A stretch of 64,000 nucleotides of DNA, from assembly GCF_902460845.1 (NCBI RefSeq), contig NZ_CABPVS010000001.1, positions 1 through 64,000 of the forward strand, read 5' to 3'. The DNA comes from Campylobacter concisus (GTDB lineage Bacteria; Campylobacterota; Campylobacteria; Campylobacterales; Campylobacteraceae). Every line of letters starts with the position of its first letter. Within the stretch, counting starts at the first letter, position 1. Under the pieces are notes generated by a model that saw only the letters and a program-made list of their open reading frames with translations, did not search any database and was not told the DNA's origin. This document shows positions 16,742 through 24,047 of this stretch, one piece after another. The translations under genes and the position numbers were made by a program.

Positions 16742-17386
16742 ATGATTGTTTCTATATGTAATGAAAAAGGCGGAAGCGGTAAAAGCACCCTAGCTACTAA
16801 TATAGCGATAAACCAAGGCATTGTAAAAGGCGAACCACTATTATTGGTCGATACAGACCCACAGAAGTCAATAGCCACATTTTTAAATATACGAAACGAA
16901 GAAAATCACCCAAAAGCATTTGACTTTGCATATAAATACGGCGAAGAACTAAAAGTATTCCTGCAGGACAACAAAACAAAAAGGGATATAGTAATCGATA
17001 CAGGCGGACGAGATAGTCGAGAAATGAGAATAGCAATAGCACTAAGCGATATTGTTATAATTCCGACAATTCCAAGCCAGTTTGACGTAAGCGTCCTTGA
17101 TAAAATGGTAAACATAATCAAGATGGCAAAGGAGCAAAACACTAATCTGCAAACATATATTGTAATCAATAGAGCGTCCACAAATCCATTTTTAGCCAAA
17201 AAAGTAGAAAGTCTCAAGAACTTTATAAAAGAAATTCAAGAAGACTATATAAAACTAGCAGAAACAATTATATTTGAAAGAGAGCGATATAAAATTGCGA
17301 CCCAGCTAGGACTAAGTGTAGTTGAAATGAACGACGGCAACAAAACTGAACAAGAAATCAAAAATTTATGCAGTGAGATATTTTAA
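16742..17386 (+). CDS. parA: ParA-family partition ATPase
   Basis: 214 aa with a deviant Walker A K-G-G-S-G-K-S-T at residues 9-16, the D-T-D-P-Q-K-S motif near residue 38, and a later I-V-I-D-T-G-G segment. It is a small ParA/MinD type without an N-terminal DNA-binding domain, as used by many plasmids and by Campylobacter and Helicobacter ICEs. It has its own promoter. No classical ParB follows; the ribbon-helix-helix-like protein at 18773 is a candidate partner. Confidence 0.88.
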   Translation: MIVSICNEKGGSGKSTLATNIAINQGIVKGEPLLLVDTDPQKSIATFLNIRNEENHPKAFDFAYKYGEELKVFLQDNKTKRDIVIDTGGRDSREMRIAIALSDIVIIPTIPSQFDVSVLDKMVNIIKMAKEQNTNLQTYIVINRASTNPFLAKKVESLKNFIKEIQEDYIKLAETIIFERERYKIATQLGLSVVEMNDGNKTEQEIKNLCSEIF

Positions 17387-17616
17387 AAAATGAAGATAAT
17401 AGTAGCATCGCCAAAAGCGATGTGTAAATTTAAAAAGGGGGAAGAAGAAAAGCATTTTTTTATATTTTACTTATAATTTTCACTGAAAAAATATTTTTAT
17501 GTTATTTAAATTTTATATATTTTTTAATTATTTATTAGTTTATTTTTACTTATTTTATTATTTTTTAAGCAAATTTTCACTATAATAAACTAAATTCAAT
17601 AAGAAAAGGATACAAA
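17387..17616. other. intergenic region after parA with a possible mini-ORF
   Basis: A 28-codon frame (17390-17476) starts 4 nt after the parA stop; it contains a CATCGC/GCGATG mini-hairpin and ends in AT-rich DNA. It has no recognisable motif and no obvious ribosome binding site and may be a gene remnant. The rest is AT-rich promoter DNA for the next operon. Confidence 0.35.
17550..17586 (+). promoter_or_regulatory. putative promoter of the cargo operon
   Basis: TATAAT at 17581-17586, 31 nt before the ATG at 17617. The segment 17550-17566 in the -35 zone resembles those upstream of parA and of the acidic-protein gene (ATTTTATTATTT, then AAG). Confidence 0.5.
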
Positions 17617-17838
17617 ATGGAAAAAACAAGAGATGAGCTAATCAAGGTTGGAGCTTACATAGAATCTAAAAATGGTATAGAGTTCTATGTTAAAATCACT
17701 AAGGTAGAAGGCTCAAATGTAACCGTTAGTTGGAGAAATGATTACTACGAAGAAAACTCTCAGGTAATTCCTAAGTCTATCATTAAAGTAGATGGCGATG
17801 GCGAATTAAGTGTTCCAAATTGGACAATAAGAAGGTAG
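17617..17838 (+). CDS. small beta-rich hypothetical protein
   Basis: 73 aa with AAAAGGA before the ATG. No family is recognised with confidence. The alternating pattern (V-G-A-Y-I-E, I-E-F-Y-V-K-I-T-K-V-E-G, V-T-V-S-W-R-N, Q-V-I-P) suggests a small SH3/KOW-like beta barrel. Its codon choice is less AT-biased than the T4SS genes around it, which may mark a separate acquisition. It has its own promoter and heads a run with the genes at 17879 and 18206. Confidence 0.5.
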   Translation: MEKTRDELIKVGAYIESKNGIEFYVKITKVEGSNVTVSWRNDYYEENSQVIPKSIIKVDGDGELSVPNWTIRR

Positions 17839-17878
17839 TCAGCGGATTGTTAAAATATAGCAAGAAGCAGATATAAAA

Positions 17879-18172
17879 ATGAGACCAACTAACTTCAAAC
17901 AAGAGACAATGGAACTCATAGGAGATCACAAAGTAGATGAGTATATGCTTAAATTCTCAAGAGATTGGTGTTGCTCTACTATTACCAGCTACAAGGGTAA
18001 AGGAGAAATCCCTTGGAATGAGATACAAGCAAGTATGCTTAACTATGACAAAGGATATGGCTCACAATACTGGAAGGGTTGGATAACCTTTAAGGACATC
18101 CCTGATTGGCTAGAACGTGAAGAATATGATGGTGCTGAGTGGTGGGCTTGGAGAAGTAAGCCTAGTTTATAA
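17879..18172 (+). CDS. tryptophan-rich hypothetical protein
   Basis: 97 aa, soluble, with eight Trp residues including W-W-A-W near the C-terminus and a C-C pair near residue 31. No known family is recognised. The ATG at 17879 is preceded only by a weak site. It follows the 73-aa gene by 40 nt and shares its less AT-rich composition. It could be a small binding protein or immunity factor; the sequence alone does not say. Confidence 0.45.
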   Translation: MRPTNFKQETMELIGDHKVDEYMLKFSRDWCCSTITSYKGKGEIPWNEIQASMLNYDKGYGSQYWKGWITFKDIPDWLEREEYDGAEWWAWRSKPSL

Positions 18173-18205
18173 AAAGGCTTAGTATTAGTAGGCAAAGGGA
18201 TAAAA

Positions 18206-18652
18206 ATGGCGTTAGATACATTATCAACAAATTTCGTAGATTTTATAAATTATACGTTTTCAGCTTTTTCGATTATGCTTTTGACAACTGGAATGTTTTT
18301 ATCATATCCATTTTTAAGAGGCGAAATCGAAGATGAAGAAAAAAATGAAAGAGAGGCAAAGGTATTTGCTGTCGGTCTTGGTATTAGTATTTTAATGACA
18401 ATGATATGTCTTTTTGTGATGATTATAACGCCTATTTATGCGATGCTTAATGGCATAAATATAATTGAATTTATAAAAGTTGCATTTAGTATCCTTGGTT
18501 ACGCAAAGGACAATGGGGATGAGACTGACATTTTTTTAATGCTAATTATCCTTCTCGTTAATTTTTCAGTCATCGCTTGGATAGGCGGTTTAATAACCAG
18601 ATTTTGGGGGAATAAAATTTTTATAAAAAAAGATAAAGTAGAAGAAATATGA
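18206..18652 (+). CDS. hypothetical membrane protein with about three helices
   Basis: 148 aa with GCAAAGGGA before the ATG. Hydrophobic segments lie at about residues 17-33, 50-88 (long, possibly two helices) and 112-130, separated by strongly acidic cytoplasmic-type loops (E-I-E-D-E-E-K-N-E-R). No family is recognised. It closes the cargo run that begins at 17617. Its composition is again AT-rich like the T4SS genes, so it may belong to the conjugation machinery rather than to the two preceding genes. Confidence 0.5.
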   Translation: MALDTLSTNFVDFINYTFSAFSIMLLTTGMFLSYPFLRGEIEDEEKNEREAKVFAVGLGISILMTMICLFVMIITPIYAMLNGINIIEFIKVAFSILGYAKDNGDETDIFLMLIILLVNFSVIAWIGGLITRFWGNKIFIKKDKVEEI

Positions 18653-18772
18653 TAAAAGAACAAAAGCTACTAAAATTTATCTGTAAAAAGGAGTAAAAGA
18701 TGAGTAGAGAAGCTATAGGGTAGTAATAAATTTTATAAAATGTTACAATCAAATTAAAAAAAGGAAAAAGAG

Positions 18773-19339
18773 ATGGATTTTAAAAGAACAAGCAATTCTA
18801 CTGACAAATTAGATGAATTTATAGCTGGAGCAGATAGTCAAAAGGAACAATCTACAAAAAAAGGCAAGGTATCGGTTGGAACTAAATTTTCTAAAGAACT
18901 AGGCATAAAAATACGCAAGAAATATCCAACATACACGCTAGCAAAATTTATAGAATTAGCATTAACAACACCTATACCATATATAAAAGATGAAGTGCTT
19001 GTAACGATCTATGACCAAGCAAAATGGCACAATACGAGCATGAGCGAATTTGTAAGATTTAAAATGGGATTAATAGAAGCCCCACAGCCAAATGACGCAA
19101 AAGAGAAAGAGCATCAGCAAAACTATATAGTATTTGTAAGCGAAGCAAAAAAAGAAAAGATAAGACAAATCGCAGAAAGCCTAGAAATAAGTATTTTAAC
19201 CTACTCAGACATTAAAATTCTAGCAACATACGAGCTAAAAGATATTTTCACATTTGATGAACTAATGCAATTTAAGGCGGAAGCGAACAACTTTGACCTA
19301 GATCTGGAAGAGTACATAGCCATGAGAATAAGAGGTTGA
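18773..19339 (+). CDS. protein of repeated ribbon-helix-helix-like segments
   Basis: 188 aa. After a polar 30-residue N-terminus there are three or four segments that each look like a strand followed by two helices: V-S-V-G-T-K-F-S (about 34), V-L-V-T-I-Y-D-Q-A with M-S-E-F-V-R (about 77-97), Y-I-V-F-V-S-E-A-K (about 119) and a last L-D-L-E-E-Y-I-A-M-R-I. This is how ribbon-helix-helix DNA-binding proteins look, so a centromere-binding partner of ParA, a relaxosome protein or a regulator are the main options. A TACAAT box (18744-18749) lies just upstream of its AAAAGG site. Confidence 0.5.
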   Translation: MDFKRTSNSTDKLDEFIAGADSQKEQSTKKGKVSVGTKFSKELGIKIRKKYPTYTLAKFIELALTTPIPYIKDEVLVTIYDQAKWHNTSMSEFVRFKMGLIEAPQPNDAKEKEHQQNYIVFVSEAKKEKIRQIAESLEISILTYSDIKILATYELKDIFTFDELMQFKAEANNFDLDLEEYIAMRIRG

Positions 19340-19357
19340 TAAGCCAAGAAACAAAAA

Positions 19358-19519
19358 ATGACTAAAAAAATTAAAAATAACCTTATAAAAATCCATAAAA
19401 TTTTAGTAAGAATGTTTAAAAATAAAAATAACGATGGTGATAGTAAAAGGCAAAATTTACCTACCCCAAAAGCTGAGCAAATAAATTTTGACGTTCAAAA
19501 GCTAGAGCTAGATTATTAG
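19358..19519 (+). CDS. small basic hypothetical protein
   Basis: 53 aa from the ATG at 19358, read directly from the sequence. The first 25 residues are Lys/Ile/Asn-rich and basic and the last 20 polar and acidic. There is no clear Shine-Dalgarno and no known motif. It follows the 188-aa gene by 18 nt on the same strand and runs toward the convergent rep gene. It may be a genuine small gene or a chance frame in AT-rich DNA. Confidence 0.35.
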   Translation: MTKKIKNNLIKIHKILVRMFKNKNNDGDSKRQNLPTPKAEQINFDVQKLELDY

Positions 19520-19552
19520 GATAAGTAAGAGTGATCGTAGCTCTAAGCAAAA

Positions 19553-20377
19553 TCAAGCATCCTCATTTAACATAAACCTAAAAGAGTAGCCGATAACGTT
19601 CTTTTTAGAGCCTTCAGCAATTTTCTTCTCGAGAACAATCTTTTTAAAGTAGTTTTCGTTTAACTCTTCTATGGCAGGATTTATTACACGGCGATCCAAA
19701 TCTCTCGTTTCGTATTTTTCAGGAACGCTCATAAATCTTTCGAAATCAGGTCTATTAAAATTTACACACTTAAAGCCATCTTTGTCGGATCTGATATTTT
19801 GATATTGTAGTAAGAGGCGATAAAGAGACTTTGCAAATTTACTTCGAATTGAAATAAAATCGTGTAAATTTATTCTCATAAATTTTAGAGTACCAAATAA
19901 AATATCGAGAGCTTCTGTATTTAATTTAAATTTTAAAATTTGCGTATTTCTAAAGGCTTTAATAGAAATGAAAAAAACTCCAGCCGTCATAATTTCATCA
20001 TTATTTGTAATCTCTAAACTTTTGTAGATTGCCGATCCGTTTTCGCCTAAAACCTTTTTACAAAACTCAAGCACCTCGTTATTAAAACGAGTTTTATTTA
20101 GACCTTCAGCAAAGAATTGTGATATCTTAGAATACGGCATTTCAATATAATTTCTGCTATCCGAATACCCCAATTGCTTTGCATACCAGCAAATAGTAAA
20201 GAAAATATCATAATCCCTAGATGTAAAATTTACTGGAAACAATATAGAATTCATTTTATTACGGAAAACGAGCGTTCCATTGCTTTCTATATGAGCGACT
20301 CTTGTGGTTTTAAGCACGAAATTACCTTTCTCAAAATAGAAAGACATTTCACACATTTTTTTTACCTCAAAGTTCAA
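19553..20377 (-). CDS. Rep_3-family plasmid replication initiator
   Basis: 274 aa on the minus strand. The C-terminal winged helix carries S-K-F-A-K-S-L-Y-R-L-L-L-Q-Y and Y-E-T-R-D-L-D-R-R-V-I-N-P-A, then I-E-E-L-N and G-Y-S-F-R-F, all hallmarks of RepB/Rep_3 initiators that bind iterons and open a theta origin. The N-terminal part (F-P-V-N-F-T-S-R-D-Y-D) also fits. It is the last element gene before chromosomal sequence. The usual iteron array is not evident in the 113 bp upstream, so the origin may be lost, divergent or elsewhere. Confidence 0.85.
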   Translation of the reverse strand: MNFEVKKMCEMSFYFEKGNFVLKTTRVAHIESNGTLVFRNKMNSILFPVNFTSRDYDIFFTICWYAKQLGYSDSRNYIEMPYSKISQFFAEGLNKTRFNNEVLEFCKKVLGENGSAIYKSLEITNNDEIMTAGVFFISIKAFRNTQILKFKLNTEALDILFGTLKFMRINLHDFISIRSKFAKSLYRLLLQYQNIRSDKDGFKCVNFNRPDFERFMSVPEKYETRDLDRRVINPAIEELNENYFKKIVLEKKIAEGSKKNVIGYSFRFMLNEDA

Positions 20378-20490
20378 TTTTAGAATCTCGATAGTAAAAT
20401 ACGTTCAATTTATTACAGCTTAAAATTTATAAACAAGCACATCACACTTTTAAGTTCAGTAACAAACGATAACGAGTGAGTAGGATTTAT
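20378..20490. other. junction zone between the conjugative element and the chromosome
   Basis: This stretch separates the rep gene from the terminator of the chromosomal BCCT gene, and base composition changes across it. GTTCA occurs three times (near 20374, 20403 and 20454), twice within GTTCAATTT, but spacing and flanks differ, so these are not convincing iterons. No tRNA or clear att core is visible. Confidence 0.45.
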
Positions 20491-20525
20491 AATTTGCCTA
20501 GAAATTTTCAAATTCCAGGCAAATT
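20491..20525 (-). terminator. terminator-like hairpin after the BCCT gene
   Basis: Arms AATTTGCCT (20491-20499) and AGGCAAATT (20517-20525), with further imperfect pairing inside, lie 11 nt beyond the stop of the minus-strand BCCT gene. The tail on the minus strand is AT-rich rather than a clean T-run. Confidence 0.6.
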
Positions 20526-20535
20526 TAAGTCAAGC

Positions 20536-22476
20536 CTACCTTCTAACGACATGCAAAAACTGCATATGTTTGCGGTATTGCTCGATTACGTCGTTTATCA
20601 GCGTGGCCTCGCTCCAACCAAGCACGTCGTAGTCTTGACCGCCCTCTTTTAGATATACCTCGGCTCTGTAATAAAGATCGTCGCCCTCAAGCTCTCTAGT
20701 GTAGTCCGGGCTCTGGCTTTTGGTGAGATATACGCCGTATCTAAAGTCCATCTCGTCGCCAAGTCCGACGTTTAAATTTACGAAATTTTCAGCTTTTGTT
20801 ACATTTACCTCAAGGCCGTTTTTGGCAAATTCCTCTTTTAGCTCGTTAAAGGCTTTTAGCACGACTTCGTTTAGAAATTTACTGCCGTCTTTTTTGCTAG
20901 GTAGCGTGATGATCGCGCTTAGTCGCTCTTGCCAAGGCTTTGAAAGATCGCTAAGAGGCATATTATTAAAGTTATTTGTCTCTTTTTTGGTCACATCGAC
21001 GCGCAAGGCTTTAAATAGCCCAAAAATCGCACCCAAAAGCACCACCGAAAATGGCATTGCCGTGGTGATCGTGAGAGCTTGAAGCGAGCCAAGACCGCCG
21101 GCTAGCATCAAAAATGCCGCCACGACGCCCACCGTAACGCCCCAAAAGACCTTTTGCCAAACTGGTGTATCGTCCTTGCCGTTTGAGCAAAGCATGTTCA
21201 TAACGATCGCCGCAGAGTCGGCAGAAGTGATGAAAAATATGACAATCATAAAGACTGCGATGGTGCTTAGCACGCCTGAGAAGCTAAATTTCTCCAAAAA
21301 CATAAAAAGTGCTGAGGCTGAGTCAGAATTTACCGTGGTCGCTAGCTCGCTAAAGCCACTTTGCACAAGCGCGATCGCTGAGTTGCCAAAAAAGCTCATC
21401 CAAGCAAAGGTAAAGCCAGTTGGCACGAGAAGCACGCCGATCACAAATTCTCTTATCGTCCTACCTTTTGAAATTTTAGCGATAAATAGCCCCACAAACG
21501 GCGACCAAGATAGCCACCAAGCCCAGTATAGCAGCGTCCAGCCACCAAGCCAGCTCTCGTTTTGCCTCTCGTAGGCGTAGAGATTAAAGGTATTTGAAAT
21601 GAGCGTAGAGACGTAGTCGCCGCTGTTTTGCACAAACGACTTTAAAAGCTGCGTCGTATCGCCCAAAAATAGTATCAAAAACATAAAACATATAGCTAGC
21701 GCAATATTTGCGTTTGATAAGATTTTGATGCCCTTATCCACGCCGCTAGCCGCTGAGATGGTAGCTGCAAAACAAAGCACTATTAGAAGCGTGATATGCA
21801 TAGTCGGCAGGCCAAAAACGTGCGTAAGACCGGCATTTACCTGAAGTACGCCGTATCCTAGCGAGGTCGCCACACCAAAAAGGGTCGCTACGACGGCAAA
21901 TGTATCGATGGCGCTACCTATCTTGCCATAAATTTTATCGCCGATGATCGGATAAAATGCCGATCTAAGCGTGAGTGGCAAGCCGTGTCTATACGAGAAA
22001 AAGGCTAGAATTAGCGCCACGATAGCATAGACCGACCATGCGCCCATGCCCCAGTGAAAAAATGTGATATTCATCGCAAGCTTTTGCGCTGCGATAGTTT
22101 GCGCGTCGCCGAGCGGCGGGTTTAGATAGTGCATGAGCGGCTCGGCCACACCAAAAAACACTAGACCTATGCCCATGCCAGCGGCAAAAAGCATAGAAAA
22201 CCACGAGATATTTTTGTGCTCTGGCTTTACGTGATCAGCTCCTAGTTTGATCTCGCCAAGCTTACTAAAGCCAAGAATGATGACGCTTAGCAGTATGACG
22301 GCGACGGCTAGGATGTAAAACCAGCCAAATTTCGCTGCGATGTAGTTTTGCATACCTTTAAAAAACTCATTTGAGAAATTTGGAAATATCGCAGCAAATG
22401 CCGTTATTAAAACTATGACAACAAGCGATGGTATAAACACCGAATTGTTAAATTTTGATCTTTGAAATTTAAACAT
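20536..22476 (-). CDS. BCCT-family betaine/choline/carnitine transporter
   Basis: 646 aa, AAGGAG before the ATG. Twelve membrane helices fill residues about 10-490. The family signature is visible as G-W-T-L-L-Y-W-A-W-W-L-S-W-S-P-F-V-G followed by I-A-K-I-S-K-G-R-T-I-R-E-F. An early G-M-G-I-G-L-V-F-F-G-V-A-E-P matches the glycine-rich substrate segment. The 150-residue cytoplasmic C-terminus resembles the long BetT tail that tunes osmotic activation. It imports a quaternary-ammonium osmolyte, probably choline or betaine. It is the first chromosomal gene beside the conjugative element. Confidence 0.92.
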   Translation of the reverse strand: MFKFQRSKFNNSVFIPSLVVIVLITAFAAIFPNFSNEFFKGMQNYIAAKFGWFYILAVAVILLSVIILGFSKLGEIKLGADHVKPEHKNISWFSMLFAAGMGIGLVFFGVAEPLMHYLNPPLGDAQTIAAQKLAMNITFFHWGMGAWSVYAIVALILAFFSYRHGLPLTLRSAFYPIIGDKIYGKIGSAIDTFAVVATLFGVATSLGYGVLQVNAGLTHVFGLPTMHITLLIVLCFAATISAASGVDKGIKILSNANIALAICFMFLILFLGDTTQLLKSFVQNSGDYVSTLISNTFNLYAYERQNESWLGGWTLLYWAWWLSWSPFVGLFIAKISKGRTIREFVIGVLLVPTGFTFAWMSFFGNSAIALVQSGFSELATTVNSDSASALFMFLEKFSFSGVLSTIAVFMIVIFFITSADSAAIVMNMLCSNGKDDTPVWQKVFWGVTVGVVAAFLMLAGGLGSLQALTITTAMPFSVVLLGAIFGLFKALRVDVTKKETNNFNNMPLSDLSKPWQERLSAIITLPSKKDGSKFLNEVVLKAFNELKEEFAKNGLEVNVTKAENFVNLNVGLGDEMDFRYGVYLTKSQSPDYTRELEGDDLYYRAEVYLKEGGQDYDVLGWSEATLINDVIEQYRKHMQFLHVVRR

Positions 22477-22601
22477 TTTTCTCCTTTTTGTAAATTTCAG
22501 CTTCCTTTCAAACTAACAAAAAAGAGTAAATAGGTCAAATTTTCTCTTTAAATTTTTATGAAATTTTAAACTTTAGCCACCAAAAATAGCCACTTTGAAA
22601 T

Positions 22602-24047
22602 TTATCTCAAGTCGCTTTTATCTCTCTTTGGTTTTGCAAGAGTTGTTAGCACTATGACAAAAAAGGCGACGCCAAATGTGATATATAAAATGATCTTTGG
22701 CGAGTCATACTCTACCCTCGACCTTGCGACCTCTTCGCCGCTTGCCTCCACTAGCTCGCCGCGCTTTATCATATCGCTGATATCTTTTGCGCTAAGCTCT
22801 TTAGACGCTCTTGTTAAAATTTCTATGACGCTAGGACCCGCCACCTCATAAACGCTATGCTTTATGCCGTAAAATGGCTTTATCTTGCTAAAAAAATAGA
22901 CCTTCTCGCCATTTGCATAAACTGCGCCATATTCGCCATCTTTTACCTGCCCTACTTCGCGCCAAGAGCTACTTGGGGCAAATTTATATAAAGAGACTGT
23001 TTGCGCCTCTAAGTGCCTGCCGTGCTTTGAGCGCCGACACTCTTCGCCTTGCTGCAAGAAATACGCTGAGCTCTCATCTATAAAAATGTCAGCATAGAGC
23101 CTTTTTAGCTCGCCTTTTAGCTGGTAGTCTGAAATTTTAGCTTGCTCGTTTTTGCTGCTATTCCAAAAGTAAATTCCATCTTTACTGGCAAAAAGAGGCC
23201 AAAACGAGTGCACGTTATCCACGCTATGAATGGCGCTATAAGGCATATTTTGAGCGCTAAATTTACGCTCATTTGCAAACGCCGCCCCACTTTTTGGCTC
23301 AAAAAGATATTCTATATCGTGCTTTGGGTCATAGCATATCTGGCGCACCTCATCTGTGTAGCCAGCATCAAGCTTATAAAAGCCTAAAAATAGGCTTTTG
23401 CCGTCTGTGTAATATCCGCTAGGAGCGCCGCTTTCTGTCGTGATGTATCTTAGCTCGTTAGTATCTGCGTCAAGCTTTTCGCCCTTGTAGTAAAGCGTAG
23501 CTCCGTCTCTTGCAAAGCCAGCGTCAAAGATAGGCTCTAAATTTGTGCTTTCGACCCTTTTTGTCCTGTAAAAATAAGGGCTATCATCGTAGCTTTTTAT
23601 AAAAACGTGAACAAGGTTTTTCACAATGGCGCTAAATTCGCTAAATCCCGCCTCTTTCTCGCTTCTAGTAGCGCAATAATAGCTTACCTTGCCATCACTT
23701 AGATAGCCATTGCCAAGCACTTTGGTGCTGTTTGGATCAAGGCCAGGCAAAATTTCTCTAGCGCAATAGACATGATTTTTATCAGCTCCTACGTTTGAGT
23801 AATCATACGCGTGTTTTAGCTTTAAGACCCTAAAACTAGCCTCATCGACACCTTTTAGCTCATACTTGCCGCTGCCTGAAATTTGAACATAAATTTTACC
23901 CTCTGGTGAGCGGTAAAACTCACTATTATCAATATTTGCAAAGCCTCTTTGATACTCGCCCTCATGCCAGAGATAAAGCATCGCCAAAACAAAAAATAGC
24001 GTCAAGATAACTAAAAAATAAACAAATCTAATAGTAATTTTTCTCAT
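22602..24047 (-). CDS. DKNYY-family protein with membrane anchors at both ends (copy 1)
   Basis: 481 aa. N-terminal helix at about 8-27 and C-terminal helix at about 453-470, so the 420-residue middle should lie outside the cytoplasm. The middle has repeated short motifs such as G-A-D-K-N-H-V-Y-C, L-G-N-G-Y-L-S-D-G-K-V-S-Y-Y-C and S-K-D-G-I-Y-F-W, the blade-like pattern of the DKNYY family. Function of the family is unknown. It is a paralogue of the next gene upstream; the ATG overlaps that gene's stop by 1 nt (TAATG). Confidence 0.7.
   Translation of the reverse strand: MRKITIRFVYFLVILTLFFVLAMLYLWHEGEYQRGFANIDNSEFYRSPEGKIYVQISGSGKYELKGVDEASFRVLKLKHAYDYSNVGADKNHVYCAREILPGLDPNSTKVLGNGYLSDGKVSYYCATRSEKEAGFSEFSAIVKNLVHVFIKSYDDSPYFYRTKRVESTNLEPIFDAGFARDGATLYYKGEKLDADTNELRYITTESGAPSGYYTDGKSLFLGFYKLDAGYTDEVRQICYDPKHDIEYLFEPKSGAAFANERKFSAQNMPYSAIHSVDNVHSFWPLFASKDGIYFWNSSKNEQAKISDYQLKGELKRLYADIFIDESSAYFLQQGEECRRSKHGRHLEAQTVSLYKFAPSSSWREVGQVKDGEYGAVYANGEKVYFFSKIKPFYGIKHSVYEVAGPSVIEILTRASKELSAKDISDMIKRGELVEASGEEVARSRVEYDSPKIILYITFGVAFFVIVLTTLAKPKRDKSDLR

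Noticed and set aside
18649-18696. 15-codon frame overlapping the end of the cargo membrane-protein gene (ATGA)
   Set aside because: Too short and without motif; the overlap is probably chance.
20374-20460. Three GTTCA words as possible Rep iterons
   Set aside because: Irregular spacing and different flanks; a real iteron array should repeat over about 20 bp.
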